DNA of 64,000 nt from Lactarius indigo (lineage: Eukaryota > Basidiomycota > Agaricomycetes > Russulales > Russulaceae). Shown here in pieces: positions 12,308-23,810 of the stretch. A model generated the notes under the pieces. The model had not been told where the DNA came from. It was given only the letters and a program-made list of their open reading frames with translations, and did not search any database. The stretch's first letter is position 1. Every line of letters begins with the position of its first letter. A program made the translations under genes and the position numbers. Where the stretch lies: positions 310,001-374,000 of the forward strand of contig JAFKAC010000050.1 of NCBI GenBank assembly GCA_025766275.1, written 5' to 3'.

Positions 12308-13000
12308 ATGGCCACCCTCGCAGCTTCCCCCGCTTTCCTCGCTCCGTCTCCCCACCACAACGGTTTTGCCGCCTTCCATCAGCCTCATTACCGTGCTCCA
12401 GCCGCAGTGCAGCACAATCCATTTGGGGCCTTCGCCCCTCGCCACCATAGCGGTACCAAGTCTCCCTCTGCGGCTGTATCCTGGCGCCACTCCGACTCCG
12501 TAGACCGCACCCCTATTGCCCCCCGCACGAGTAGTACGCCCAAGTACCGCCGCGGCGCGCCATCCCACTCTCGCACGCCGTCTACTTCGTCAGAGGCATC
12601 GAGTAGCAGCTGGCGGGAGCGTTCGGTATCACCAGCTGTCGCCACGATTGAACTGCAACCCCCAGCTCAACAACCAAAGCCAACGGGTAAGTCTATTTCC
12701 ATCTCCTGGCGCTTACTGGGGCTGCGACTTAAAATCACTACTTCAGAGCCTAAGGCAGCTGTTTACAATATCGCGGATTTGCTTCGGCTTTCGGCCTCCC
12801 CTCTGGTTGGAATTAGTGCCGAGTCACAAGCCGTCGTTGACGACCTTGTCGCACACCATGTGTGGCGCCGTGGGCCTCAGTCGGGAACGCCCAGGCGTCG
12901 CAGGAATCGTGGGACTTCGAACCAACGATCGTCGTCGCGCTCATCGGCCTCACACTCATCAACCTCCTCGACAATAGATGAATCAGAGCGCTCTGATTAA
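12308..13000 (+). CDS. Ser/Arg-rich hypothetical protein
   Basis: Not recognised. The frame is open from ATG 12308 to TAA 13000 (230 codons). A 60-bp stretch (about 12687-12746) has GTAAGT and CAG ends; being a multiple of three, it could be a retained-frame intron, and removing it gives about 210 residues. The N-terminal half is low-complexity (Ala, Pro, His, Ser, with Arg-Ser-rich SHSRTPSTSSEASSSSW). The only segment that looks folded is KAAVYNIADLLRLSASPLVG followed by a helix-like ISAESQAVVDDLVAHHVW, and then a basic RRRRNRG and a Ser-rich tail. This pattern of a short conserved linear motif in disordered sequence would fit a peptide that docks onto a partner, but that is speculation. The TATA box and codon use favour a real gene. 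Confidence 0.55.
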   Translation: MATLAASPAFLAPSPHHNGFAAFHQPHYRAPAAVQHNPFGAFAPRHHSGTKSPSAAVSWRHSDSVDRTPIAPRTSSTPKYRRGAPSHSRTPSTSSEASSSSWRERSVSPAVATIELQPPAQQPKPTGKSISISWRLLGLRLKITTSEPKAAVYNIADLLRLSASPLVGISAESQAVVDDLVAHHVWRRGPQSGTPRRRRNRGTSNQRSSSRSSASHSSTSSTIDESERSD

Positions 13001-13109
13001 AACTGTTTAGTTATATTCATAAGATATGATGACACGAGTTTCATACATGACGAACGGACAACCCTTAGAATAGCATGTAACCATCTAATAATCAATCGCA
13101 CCCACCACG

Positions 13110-13117
13110 TATATATA
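13110..13117 (+). promoter_or_regulatory. TATA-like element of the RRM gene
   Basis: TATATATA, 123 bp before the ATG at 13240. It is the only AT-rich core element in the 240-bp spacer from the preceding gene. Confidence 0.35.
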
Positions 13118-13239
13118 CCTTTTGGATTGGTAACAGAGCGGAGTTTGGATTAGTCAAACTTTGCGCTTGGTAATCGTCCTTTTTCTTCTTTCAACTTGCC
13201 GCCACGTCCAGCAAGCAGCATACATCTCCTCGCTTTACC

Positions 13240-15781
13240 ATGGACGTCGACATGAAAATCAAGGACGAGGTCGACAAGGAAAAAGATCGCGATTTTGACC
13301 GCGATCGTGACAGGGACCGTGACAGAGACAGGGAATCCCGGCGCGACAGAGACCGCGACCGCGATAGGGACCGTGACCGCGACCGAGACAGGCGGGATTC
13401 TGGTAAGTCTTCTGGTGAGTTGCACCCATTCTGGCCCTAGCCAACAACCTTCCTACCCGTTTTTATTATCACAGTTCGAAGCAGACGCGGGGGCGGCGGC
13501 GGCGGCGATCACTGGGAGCCCGAAGAGCGCGAACGGCGGAATGGCGACGTATGTCTCTGTCGCTTTTATATTACCGCATTTCTTCATATACATACTGAAC
13601 GACTTTTTACCTGCCTCCCTCCGTAGCGTCGCAGGCGGTCGCGCTCACCGCATTCCCGTTCCCGCTCGCGTTCTCGCTCGCGGCGCCGTTCTGCCTCGCC
13701 AACAACAACCAGGCGCCGTTCGAGGCGCTCTCGGTCTCGCGGCGGCTCTTCCCGCAGCCGCTCTCCGCGCGAGCGCAAGCAGTCAGAGGCGTTCCCTCGT
13801 TCCCTCGGTGGTCCGATCAATGCGCCGCACGAGGAGGCGGTCGAGTTTGCCAAGCACAGCAAGCGGGAGAACCGCGTATACGTCGGCAACCTCAGCTACG
13901 ACGTCAAATACCGCGACTTGATTGAGTTTATGCGGGGAGGTGGGTGGGGGCAGTTTTAGTGGTCTCGTTGCCTTTTTTTAGTTGTTGGTGGTGGTTGGTT
14001 GGTTGGTGGTTGGGGTGCGTCGTCGTCGGGTGGTCGTCCGGATTGGAATATTGGCCCCCTGGAGGTAAGAGGGTTTGGAGCCGGGAGACGGAGTGAAGGC
14101 CCCTGGGGGCAGATGGCGAGTTCGGTCACTCCCCAGCGCACCCAGCATCCGGATGTCCCCTGGAGGAGCAGGGTTTGGGCATGGACGATCAAGTGGGGGG
14201 GAGCAGCAGTTTCCTTTTTCCGGTTTTTGAGGGGCCATAGTGAGCTGTGAGGCTGATTGTCGGGGTAATTAGCTGGTGAGGTCCTGTTCGCCGAGGTGCT
14301 TGTCACACCGACCGGTATCTCTAAGGGATGCGGGTATGTCTACATTTTTCGTATCTTTTCTACGTCGCTCTGACATGGCCGTGTTATTAGGATTGTCGAA
14401 TTTGGGTCTCAGGAGGACTCACAGCGTGCCATTCGCGAGTTATCTGAACAACCGCTTCTTGGCCGTCCTGTATTTATTCGAGAGGTCTGTTCCCACTCCC
14501 AACTTTGGTATAGTTTTCGGGATATTCATAAGGCACTCAGGACCGGGAAAACGAATCACGTTTCGGTGCGACACCCGTACCCGGAAAAATAGGCATGGCT
14601 ATGGCTGGTCAAGGCCTCACTGTTGGTCCACCTCCCCGTCCAGCATACCATAACTCCTTCGGCCAAAACCCAGGCAACCAGCTCTACGTTGGGAATGTGA
14701 GTATCTCAGTCCTTCTATCACCGACTCGAGTTCAATGCCCTTCGCAGCTGCCCTACCAAGCTGGCTGGCAGGACCTGAAGGACCTGTTCAGGTCTGCTGG
14801 AAATATTATCCGCGCTGACATCAATATTGGGGCAGATGGTCGTCCCAAAGGCAGCGGCACGGTGATCTTTGAGACGTCAAAGGATGCTCAACAGGCTATC
14901 AGTGCGTGCTGGTCTCTTCCGTCTCACTACAGTTTTATGACGTCAGTTCAGGCATGTACAATGGGTTCGACTGGTATGGTCGTGTTCTTGAAGTCCGCGA
15001 GGTATGGCTTGTCCTCACACAGCATCGTTACACGAATCTCATATCCTATTTAGGATCGTTATGCAGGCTTGTCCGGCCCTGGTGGTTTCCGCGGCGGATT
15101 CCGTGGTGGGCTGCGAGGCTTGCGCGGTGGCGCACGGGGTTCTGCCTACGGTGCACGTGGTGGGTTCGGACGTGGGGGATTCGCTGCCGGTGGCCGCAAC
15201 TTTTCGGACCAAGATCTCTACAAGGACTATTCCGGCCCGGACCAGCAGGCGGGAGGGTACAACTCGGCATACGATGGAGCATACGCAGCAGGAGCCGGTG
15301 GATATGGTAGCGGCTATGGCGTAGGAGGAGGATACGAACCAGAGCCGAGCCAGCAGATCATGGTTCGCAACGTGAGTTTTTTCTGTTTATCTCTACAACT
15401 GGCGATAGCGGATGACCGACTGGCGCACGGGATGATGGGGGTAGCTACCGTGGTCAACGGCGAATGAAGACCTTGTCGAGCTGTTCGAGACGACTGGCCA
15501 AGTCGAACTGGCAGAGATCTTGTTTGATGGCACGCGTTCCAAGGGCGCTGGCGTCGTGCAATTTGCACAGGTTGCTGAGGCTGAGACGGCCATCGGTTCG
15601 TCCCGTTTCTATCTGTTTCTTTTTTCTCGTCAACCGCTAACGTAGAGATGCAGCCAAGTTCCAGCAGTATATGTATGGTGGGCGGCCTCTCGACGTGCGG
15701 TTCAATGACCGTTGGCACACGTTTACGCCGACGGCGGCCAAGGGTGGGCAAGCGATCCCGATACAGACGGATGGAATGTGA
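13240..15781 (+). CDS. SR-type mRNA-binding protein with three RRMs (Gbp2/Hrb1-like)
   Basis: A nuclear shuttling RNA-binding protein. The N-terminus is an Arg-Asp repeat tract, then an RS-rich region. Three RRM domains follow. RRM1 has RNP2 RVYVGNL (near 13875) and is split by an unusually long intron (about 13941-14270). RRM2 begins QLYVGN and continues after an intron LPYQAGWQDLKDLFRSAGN. A Gly/Arg-rich RGG-like linker (about 15080-15330) leads to RRM3, IMVRN continued as LPWS...ANEDLVELFETTG. The protein ends GGQAIPIQTDGM. In yeast, Gbp2 and Hrb1 have this order of SR region plus three RRMs and act in co-transcriptional mRNA quality control and export; by analogy this protein should do the same. 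All junctions can be spliced with GT-AG introns, so the gene looks intact. Confidence 0.9.
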
Positions 15782-17469
15782 AGTATCTATATATTTGCCC
15801 CTTTTTTCTTTTTTTTTTTTTTCCCTTTTTTCTTCTCTCCTCCCCTTCCGGTTTATCTCGAAATCATGTCTTCCGTCGTTTAATTTGTCCTTATTGTGCC
15901 GTGGTTACAGTCATTCCCGTTTCAACCTGGGTAAAAAGTATCTTGCACACCACACACACACACTTGTCATAAGGTGCGGACTTTGAAGGTAAGTCCGCAA
16001 TTTGTTGTGTGCATGTCGGGGGTGTAGAACCGTGTGTAGTGCTTCACTGAATTCATTTGGACTGATGTTTTGATCCACCTTATGAAATTCGTGTCTTCAT
16101 GTCCTGATGCTTCTTCGGTCTCGAAGCGAGAGTGGTGCAGCGACGTGTAACTTAAAGAGCTGGGAATTCCGGGACGTGGTCCTCTACATAGACAAATGCA
16201 CTTATCACCTCATACCGTACCTTCTGCGGTTCAGAACGCACCGGTTTATGAATTCATTATTCGCGTCGGTGACACCTTGTGGTCCTCTTGTTGGACACTC
16301 ACTGGTGTAATACGTCCACCGAATGACGATATCCCCAAATTCGAAACGCATCGTACTGGACTGCACATTCAAGTTTTACTACGGTGCCGCCTCTTACCTT
16401 TCAGTATCGCATGCTATTCGGAAATTTTTGTCGTTAACGTTGTCCGTATGCTACTCACGCACGAGAGGGATCCGTCGTTAGTATGCGCAACTTGAAGGTA
16501 AATTGCTCCTCTGCAATTCATCCTTCGACGGTGCGTATCATAGTCAGTCACCACGGCAAGGGTCTTTGAGCGTATCAGCGACCAAGCCCTCTCCAGCAGC
16601 CAACCAGTAACCTGCAGCGCCTCTGGTACAGCGGCGAGAACTGGAAGAACAGTCTGTGTTGGGATACAGCCCGGAAAGGACACAGTCCGGCAAACCGAGG
16701 GCTAGATCGACATATTAGATAATCGTAATATTAGCGTAGTTAAACGATTATCTATGAATAATATCTAGGAGAGAAGAAGAGCATACGCTCTCCTCAGGAC
16801 TCCCACTCACACATCGTTCACCTAACCGGCTACCCGCCTCCGCAAAATCTCTATAGTCTGCGTTAGGGGAGCCGGCGAGAATCAGACGATTGGAATTCAG
16901 TGCGGGGGTACTACTAGTACTATGTGGAGAACGACGAGGTCTGTGGCAGATGGAAGAATTTGGTAACGTCAGAAAGATTTCTTGCAAGCACAGAGTGGTA
17001 CAGTAGATACACCCACCAAGGCACCAGGATGATACTGAAAGACAAAGCTGTGTGTCATGGTCGGCGGCATCGAAAGCGGCTCCAGCCTTGGCTCCAGCTC
17101 GGCATCACTGCATCACCGCCGCCCACGTCTCCCGCCTGTGCCTTCCAAGTTGGACAGCACACACACGATCAAGGTACTTACAGTAGGTGCCGCAAATGAT
17201 GTTATCGTTCTATCCTAATATTTACGTATTCAATGGTGGAAAAGGCTGGCTGACCAGCCGCCCAGATCCTTCAAGTTCCTGGCATCTGATGTTCACACGT
17301 GCAGGGACACAGTGATGATTTCTCACAACGCACGCAATATGCGCCAGACAGGCCCCAAGTATCGTTTTGGATCTTGTTGTATATTAAATTTTCTGCGCAC
17401 TAGTAAGCTCCACAACTCCCCACTGGCACACGTGAGTCAGAGATTCTTCAGTAAAGAACAATCCGCCGG
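15782..17469. other. Intergenic stretch
   Basis: No gene supported. It contains the 3' flank of the RRM gene with a T-rich tract (about 15800-15835) and a short CA repeat near 15950. Open frames here are short and motif-free. Confidence 0.4.
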
Positions 17470-18900
17470 ATCACAGTCCTTTTTACCATCTAGTGCTCCG
17501 CCACCCCCAGCACCATCTCCGTTTGATAGCCCTTCTGGCTTGACCACCACACAGCCCCCCCATCGTCTGGGAGAGTGTACGCTACTGTGTTCATGCCTAG
17601 TACCTACCACCGTACTACCACTCTGCTGAACCTACTAGTAGTACAGCTTTGCCGTGCGACCTTCCCCGACCGATACTCTGGCACTAACTAACCAACTGTC
17701 ATTATGTGCAGCCTTCCTATTTCAAAGACGGAGAGCGGCATGTCCTTGTCAGAGGCGAATTTCCGCTGACAGCTAAGTCGTGTCACGTCCATTCCTCATC
17801 TCGGCATCACGAACCACAGCCCCACCGCCAGATATGGCCGCCTTCCTCCGAGCGCAGTAGGCATGAGAGCAGTGCAACGCCAATGGATCGGCCCGCCCAG
17901 CGTCCACTGGTGAAATGGCGACCGACGTAGCCCCTTCGAGTCCCCGCACCGCTATTCCTGGAGGCGCTCATGCTCTCGAGGCCGGCTTCTTGCAACGGAA
18001 CCTCGACATCGCGAAAGTCGACGACATGGGGGTACCGCTTTTTCCTGCGAGTTTGGTGGCATCGTCGCCACCGTCGGGTAGATCCTTGTGTTTGAGTACC
18101 ACGGGCAGAACCTCCGGTGAGTTGTCAAGAGCGTCTGGTGTGCTTACCGCAGAGCAGAGCAGCGTCGGGGCATTTCCCAGTGGTGGCAGCCGGACGGACT
18201 CTGGGATCGTAATGGCGAAGACGGACGAGACGTTCGTGAAAGTCTGGCAGTCGAAGATCAGGTTCAAGGTGAGTATGAGGGAAGGTCTCGTCGAACGCAG
18301 TCATCGCCCCCAACTTCAAATACGAGGACATCGGCATCGACGGTGGTCTCGGCGCTCTTTTACGGCGCGTGTTTACCTCACCCATCATGTTCCCTCCAGG
18401 GCTCGTGGAAAAACTTGGCATCCAACACGTCAAAGGTGCACGGAGCCCTATTCTCCAATGCAGTACCGCAGACCCTCACGGTGCTTATGGAAAAGCGTCC
18501 CCCAAAGCTACACACATAGCGCTCTCCCTGACCGTCTTAATGTCCCCCCACACGCAAACACAGGGCCGCCGCCTTCTTGTCATCGCGACAACCTCGCTCC
18601 GCTCGATGCTTACCGACCTCAGCCTTACCTCGTTCGACACGGAGTTGCAGGTAGCGCCCATCACGGACTCCACTGCGCTCGACCGCGTCCTCGAAGCTGT
18701 CGAGCTCTTCCGCAGCACGCGCGATCGCGCACACGCTGTGGATATGCTGCGCCAGGCAGGCCTCGGCACGAATGACGGTAGGCTGATCATCGACATCAAG
18801 TGCTTGCTCAGCGTCATTGAGATGGCGACAGGATCTCAAGGCTGTCGCGGAGCGCCTGGTGAACTCGTTGATAGTCTTCGGGGATGTGAAGATATGGCGC
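17470..18900 (+). pseudogene. SEC18: SEC18/NSF pseudogene with large internal deletion
   Basis: A broken copy of the hexameric AAA ATPase that disassembles SNARE complexes. A Pro-rich N-terminal stretch (about 17480-17570), HVLVRGEFPLTAK (near 17735), LEAGFLQRNLDIA (near 17960) and SGIVMAKTDETF (near 18200) match the N domain. In another frame APNFKYEDIGI and FPPGLVEKLGIQHVKG (18305-18437) match the D1 entry. The sequence then jumps directly to the end of D2: ALFSNAVPQTLTVLMEKRPPK, RRLLVIATTSLRSMLTDL and LLSVIEMA. The D1 P-loop, Walker B and most of D2 are therefore gone (several hundred residues). At least two frameshifts are visible, one before APNF and one after IEMA. No ATPase could be made. 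A second broken copy lies on the other strand at 26.8-27.8 kb. The functional gene must be elsewhere. Confidence 0.85.
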
Positions 18901-19326
18901 GCTCCGATGGGATTATGTATGTATATGTATAAGTATAGTATTGCCACCCTGCTTGCTAAGGCCACGGAAAAGTGTGAGCGCTGCACACCCTTAAGTCCCG
19001 AATAAACACGACCAAAAAATAGAGTAAAGGTGAGACAAGTATCGAGGCTTAAGAAAAGAAAATTGCCATTAATAGCCCCTTAGAATCCAACACTGACACT
19101 CTCCGGCTCAGGTATGTCTCTCGTACCTTCGTGACCCTCCAGCCGAAAGTTTCCTGCTCATCGGGAAGCTAGGGCCAGCGACGTACCGTCCCGGCGACCA
19201 CCGACATGCCCAAGGTCTTTCACAGCGGGCCTCGAGCTACAGGACCACACAGATGTGCACAAATCAATCACCACCCTCAGTTCGTGTGCTTGTTATAGTA
19301 CACCTCAGGAGGCCGGCCTGGGTATA

Positions 19327-21348
19327 TCAAGGCTGAGCTTGAGCATCTGTTGAGATGGATGGCGTGAAGCCCTCTTCGGGATGCTGTTCCGCAGCCATCA
19401 TCTCAAGGGCGTCATCAACCATGAGCGAGTGTTCAACTCGGAGTTCTGTCTCGGTCGGAGACGCTTTCCGACGCAGCATCAGTACTCTATAAAATGGAAT
19501 GTTTGAACCAGCAAGGGCTTTGCAGAGAGCGCCACACGTACAACCGACATGCCTAAAAGAGAACCGACAATAATCAACAAAGCGAACGTAGCCGGTGGGA
19601 GGAAAATCGATCACCAGAGCGGAAGGCAGAGTGTAAGCAAACGCAAAACTTGAACCAAGACCATGGATCACCAGATATGAGCTACGGCAAAACCAAGTCA
19701 ATTAATTGACTGCGGTATGGATGGCCGTTTACGACTTCCTACCTGAGAAATGTTCCAATCGTCAACGCATTCAACGCTGTCATGGCGAGGTAGAACACTA
19801 TCCCTACAGGACCAGAACCAAATAAATAGACTGCGTTGATGACCCATTGGGCAAATCAAGACATGCCTTGCTTCAGGATACTCTTGCCTAGCGTACCAAG
19901 AGTACCGCGCTCCAGAACGCAGTGCTATATCGATTTACACAATATGGCTATCATTCATGTAGACGAGGCAGCAGTCAGACTCACCCAAACCACAGCGAGC
20001 ATGTTGAGGCAATCGAAAAAGGTCGCAAGGATCTAGTAGAATCATAGTTTAGCAAGGTGATAAGAAGCGACAAACGACAACGTACAGAGATTATCTGAAC
20101 CACAAAAAAAAAATCTCATGTCAGTACAATCAGTCAAGTACACCAAAGTCCTAGACTCACTGCCATGTGATAGGCAGTTGGAACCGGTGCTGCAAAGTCC
20201 CCCTGTAATATACTCTCCAGTATTACATTAAAACTCGGTTCATCCGAAATAGCGAAACAGCCTGCGCGTTTGAAAACCAAGAACATAGGCGCCACTGTAA
20301 TCCCATCGAAAAGTCAGAGATTACTCCTTCGAAAATAGGGTCATCGGTACAGACAGATTAACTTTTTGCATATCACCCATATAATAATGCCGAAATAACT
20401 GAAGTAGGTGATTGAAAGAACGACCAGAATCCATTTCTTCCTCCAAGAGAACGCGTATGTACGCAACATCAGAATGACTGAGGACATGACGGACATGAGT
20501 GTGTATAATAGCCTGTAAGCCACGTGGACCTAGTTGTGCTTACACTGTGCTGACATTATCTATAATCGAATCATGAAGAAATGTTAGATGGCAGTAAGTA
20601 CGAGTGAGCCTACCGTGGGGATGGCACAGGCAAAAAGAGCGAGATAGCTTGACTCGCAAACGCGTTGCTCATGGTCGCCGATAAGACCCCACAAATGGAA
20701 CGGTGCGACAGCCATTGGATAATAGCGGCAAAACAGATACGCAGCTTTCACAGCCGTCCAAGGAGCAGGGTGTATCTATAGGCAGCAATCAGTCAACCAC
20801 CCTTTGACAGGTGAAGACGGAGGTATGTTCTTACAACGGCGACTTCCTGGTCAAGCCTAAACACCGAAGTCAAAATAAGCATTTAGGGTCTCGAATGAAG
20901 GGTCAGGTTTTGACGAACGATATGATCCAATCATAGAAGAGGACAACGTCTAGGAGACTAATCAGGACACACCCGCAAGACACCAATCTCTGAGGGGAAC
21001 GTACAGGATGCTAGAAATGATCATGACGGGTCGACTTCAACGGCACGAAGAAGGAGTATAATCACCTAGGAGTGTGTAACGCGCCCTAGATTCCGCCAAC
21101 AAGAAGGAAAAAAAAAATAAGAACGAGTAAAACCCCTCGGTCAGTGCATGACCCCCGAAAAATTAACAGGGACGGACATAACCACTGCATCCAGGCCTAA
21201 CACCAACAGCTGCATCGGAAGCGACCGCTGTCCCATTGCTGCAGATGGAGGATAGCACCGACGCTGCAAAGTGGAGTAGCAGGACGATATGCCCACTGAC
21301 AGGAGCAGGGTGTCGAAAGAGGAGAGGGTCGGTGATGTTAAACTCCAA
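19327..21348 (-). CDS. Probable seven-transmembrane protein (DUF6533-like, fungal)
   Basis: A multi-exon membrane protein on the minus strand. Read leftwards, the exons give an N-terminal segment FNITDPLLFRHPAPVSGHIV with an N-glycosylation site, then LISLLDVVLFYDWIISF joined to RLDQEVAV, then APWTAVKAAYLFCRYYP and FHLWGLIGDHEQRVCES. After that come RLLYTLMSVMSSVILMLRTYAF, a further hydrophobic helix with YFSYFGIIIWVIC, LATFFDCLNMLAVVWVS, a helix FYLAMTALNALTIGTFLR and a hydrophilic tail ending AQAQP. The pattern of a DQEV motif, Trp, a Tyr-rich helix and a central LRTYA helix is typical of the large agaricomycete 7-TM family annotated with DUF6533. Function is unknown; some are proposed to be receptors. 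The exon joins are my reconstruction and some boundaries, especially at the N-terminus, are uncertain. Two G-alpha-like genes lie downstream on the other strand. Confidence 0.55.
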
Positions 21349-23438
21349 GCTTCAAGGCGTGTTAGGGACAAGGTCTGGGATTGGAACTGGGGTAATCGAG
21401 AGAGAGAGGAGAAACAGTTGGTGGGAAAGTGACAGTAGCAGAACGGACGTGTGTGAACTAAAAAGGGCTGCCCTGTAATACGAAGAATACATATTTCAAG
21501 TTTTTTTCCAAGTTTTTGATAAAGCTAGAGTAGTATGCGGTCGTTAGTGTACCGTGACCATTATTTGAATATTTTCAGCCACAGGGCGAGGCGCCGAATT
21601 TACTTCTTACACGGAAGTAATTGAAAACGACTACTTATATCTAATTTTCCCACAGATTTCAAAGCAAAGTCAAGCTTGTGACGTCCACACAGCACCCACA
21701 TCTTCTATTATGCAACCTGCTCTTGACTGATCCAAAAAAAAAAAAAAAAACCTGCTCTTGACTGGAATAGTAACTCGAATCTCGTGGGTCCACCGACTCG
21801 AACATGAATATAGGTAAACAAGAACCCACGGCTGTCAAGCGGCGTGCGCGCTGTAACAAATTCCAGACTAATTGCAGGGAATCAAATTATTATAATCAAA
21901 ATCTGGGTGCTGTGGGGTCTCTACCCGCCCGTTCCCTCCCTGGCACAACCTACTCTAGCGCCTTCGCATTGCTTCTGGGTTCGTTCGTTTCACCTCAGGT
22001 TTTACCCGCCCACGGCAGGCGTCATGGTCCCGATCTTAAGCTACTCGCGGAGCATTTGCCTCATTCATCCGCAGGGAATTAGTGCCCGTGGTCATAGGTC
22101 ATATGGATCTTACTGTAGAGGTCCTCTGGATGACTGTTGCCTGAAAATAGTGGATCAAATTCAAGTTCAAGTTCAAATTCTGATCCTCCGTTTAGTAAGG
22201 ACTTAGGGCCAATTTGGCGCACGCGTTGTTCGACAGCACGTGGCATCTGCCAAACAAAAATGTGTTTTCGTGTTGCGGATCAGACAAGATTTAATTTTGT
22301 GACCATATCCCTGTCAAGTTGTGGAGCCGCACCAGTAAATTCCGTACTCGCAAAAAGCAGATATCGCCGCGAGGTGAACAGCGAGGAGCACCAGTCGAGC
22401 CTGTAGTAAGGCAGGGCCGTGGTCTGAAAAAATTGACGGCGACGAGACTCGAGAAGGGTCAGGTACCATGGACGTCGAGTGCCAAGGATGGAAGTTGTCC
22501 AACAATAGGCGCCAGGGGCTTTGTAGCTGTGGCCACTCGCAGGGGCGACTCAAAACTGAAATTGAATGGAGGGGTTGGACACAGTGGTCTGCCTAGACTG
22601 CCAGCTCTTGCTCAGAATGGACGTATTCAATAGTTTGCCTTCGATACCGGAGGTGGCTCTACGTAACAACAAGTACCCTAGATAAATTGCACCAAATGGA
22701 CATTGATGGGGGTGAGCGGAGTAGTATGTTGCGTTCTGAATGACAGACCCATTACGTGCAGCGTGGGCCAGCGTGGGAAGCGGGCGAGAAGCGGGCGTGT
22801 CTTCGCGACACTCGACTCAGACATGCTCGAAGCGCTAACTGCCCGATGGTTTGCAATAGCGTGTTGTGGGCTTGAGTGTCTAGTGGATTAAATAGCATCC
22901 ACACCAATGAGACTCTGCCCCATTGAGTAGGAAGCTTCGGAGAGGCAGAATCCAAATTAGGAATAGTTTTGACTTGCAAATGATAGCTTACTACAATAAA
23001 GTGATTCTGGCTCCGAGTCACCTACAGGTGTTTTCCCACGTCTGCAGGGTTGTTTGTGGATCGAAACAAAGAAATGATGCGCCGCTCTTGTTGTGCCTTA
23101 CTTGCAGGGCTCTTACGGGACCATGCTTAGGATTACTGGTGCGATAAAGGGCGTGGTGCTCAAGCTGACAGGCACACCAGTACAGCAGCGCGACCATTGC
23201 ATCGTGATTGCCTTGACATGTACGTGGCTGTCACGATAAGAACGTATCTGAGTTCTAACTTTGAAGGTTTCCTATTTGCGAGTACAGTAATGCAATCTTC
23301 CCAGACAACCAGACAACTCGGAGAGGCTTCCCTCAGGCTGGGCCGAGGACGATAACCGCCCTTACATCACGCAGAGGCAGAGCGGACCAGCCTCATTACA
23401 GGCTTCACAACCGTAAGAGAACGAAAACCAATGGCCCA
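21349..23438. other. Intergenic stretch
   Basis: No gene supported on either strand. The only structure I can point to is the poly(A) insertion with flanking direct repeats at 21716-21764. Confidence 0.4.
21716..21764 (+). repeat. Poly(A) insertion flanked by a 14-bp target-site duplication
   Basis: The 14-mer CCTGCTCTTGACTG occurs at 21716-21729 and again at 21751-21764. Only ATCC plus 17 A residues separates the copies. AA precedes both copies, so the duplication could be 16 bp. This is the footprint expected from target-primed reverse transcription that stopped within the poly(A) tail. Confidence 0.75.
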
Positions 23439-23810
23439 ATGAACAATGATGGGCGAATCATCGCCGTGTACACGCAGGCCGAACCACGACGGCATACCGG
23501 CAAAGAAGTCTCACTGCAAGAGGGCTTCGACGCGGGCTTTGAGCTCACCGGCGCCCCGCGCAGACACGAGCTCGGAGTCCTCAGAGAGCTCGTTCCCGCT
23601 TCTCCTCCACCTGACCAACTCCCCCCTGAACCGGCTGCCAAGCTGGAACAGACGCAGGTGAGAGTACGGGACCGGCAAGTGGCGGTGCACTTGCGGATCT
23701 CGTCTTGCCCGATGGGGAGGCTACGGCGCTGCAGGAGGCCGACGCAGACGACCTGTGTGGTGAAAACCAGGTGCAGGTGCAGGGACAAAGGCTTTCCACC
23801 GCCAGTCACG
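23439..23810 (+). pseudogene. Yae1-like (deca-GX3) gene relic
   Basis: The frame reads TGKEVSLQEGFDAGFELTG followed by HELGVLREL, which resembles the Gly-spaced core of Yae1-family proteins. In yeast, Yae1 with Lto1 acts as an adaptor for iron-sulfur cluster delivery to Rli1. The following PDQLPPEPAAKLEQTQ fits the downstream acidic, helical part. The preceding residues do not show the expected start of the motif, later sequence continues only in other frames, and there is no good start codon or intron pattern. I read it as a decayed fragment. The match rests on about 40 residues and could be chance. Confidence 0.4.
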
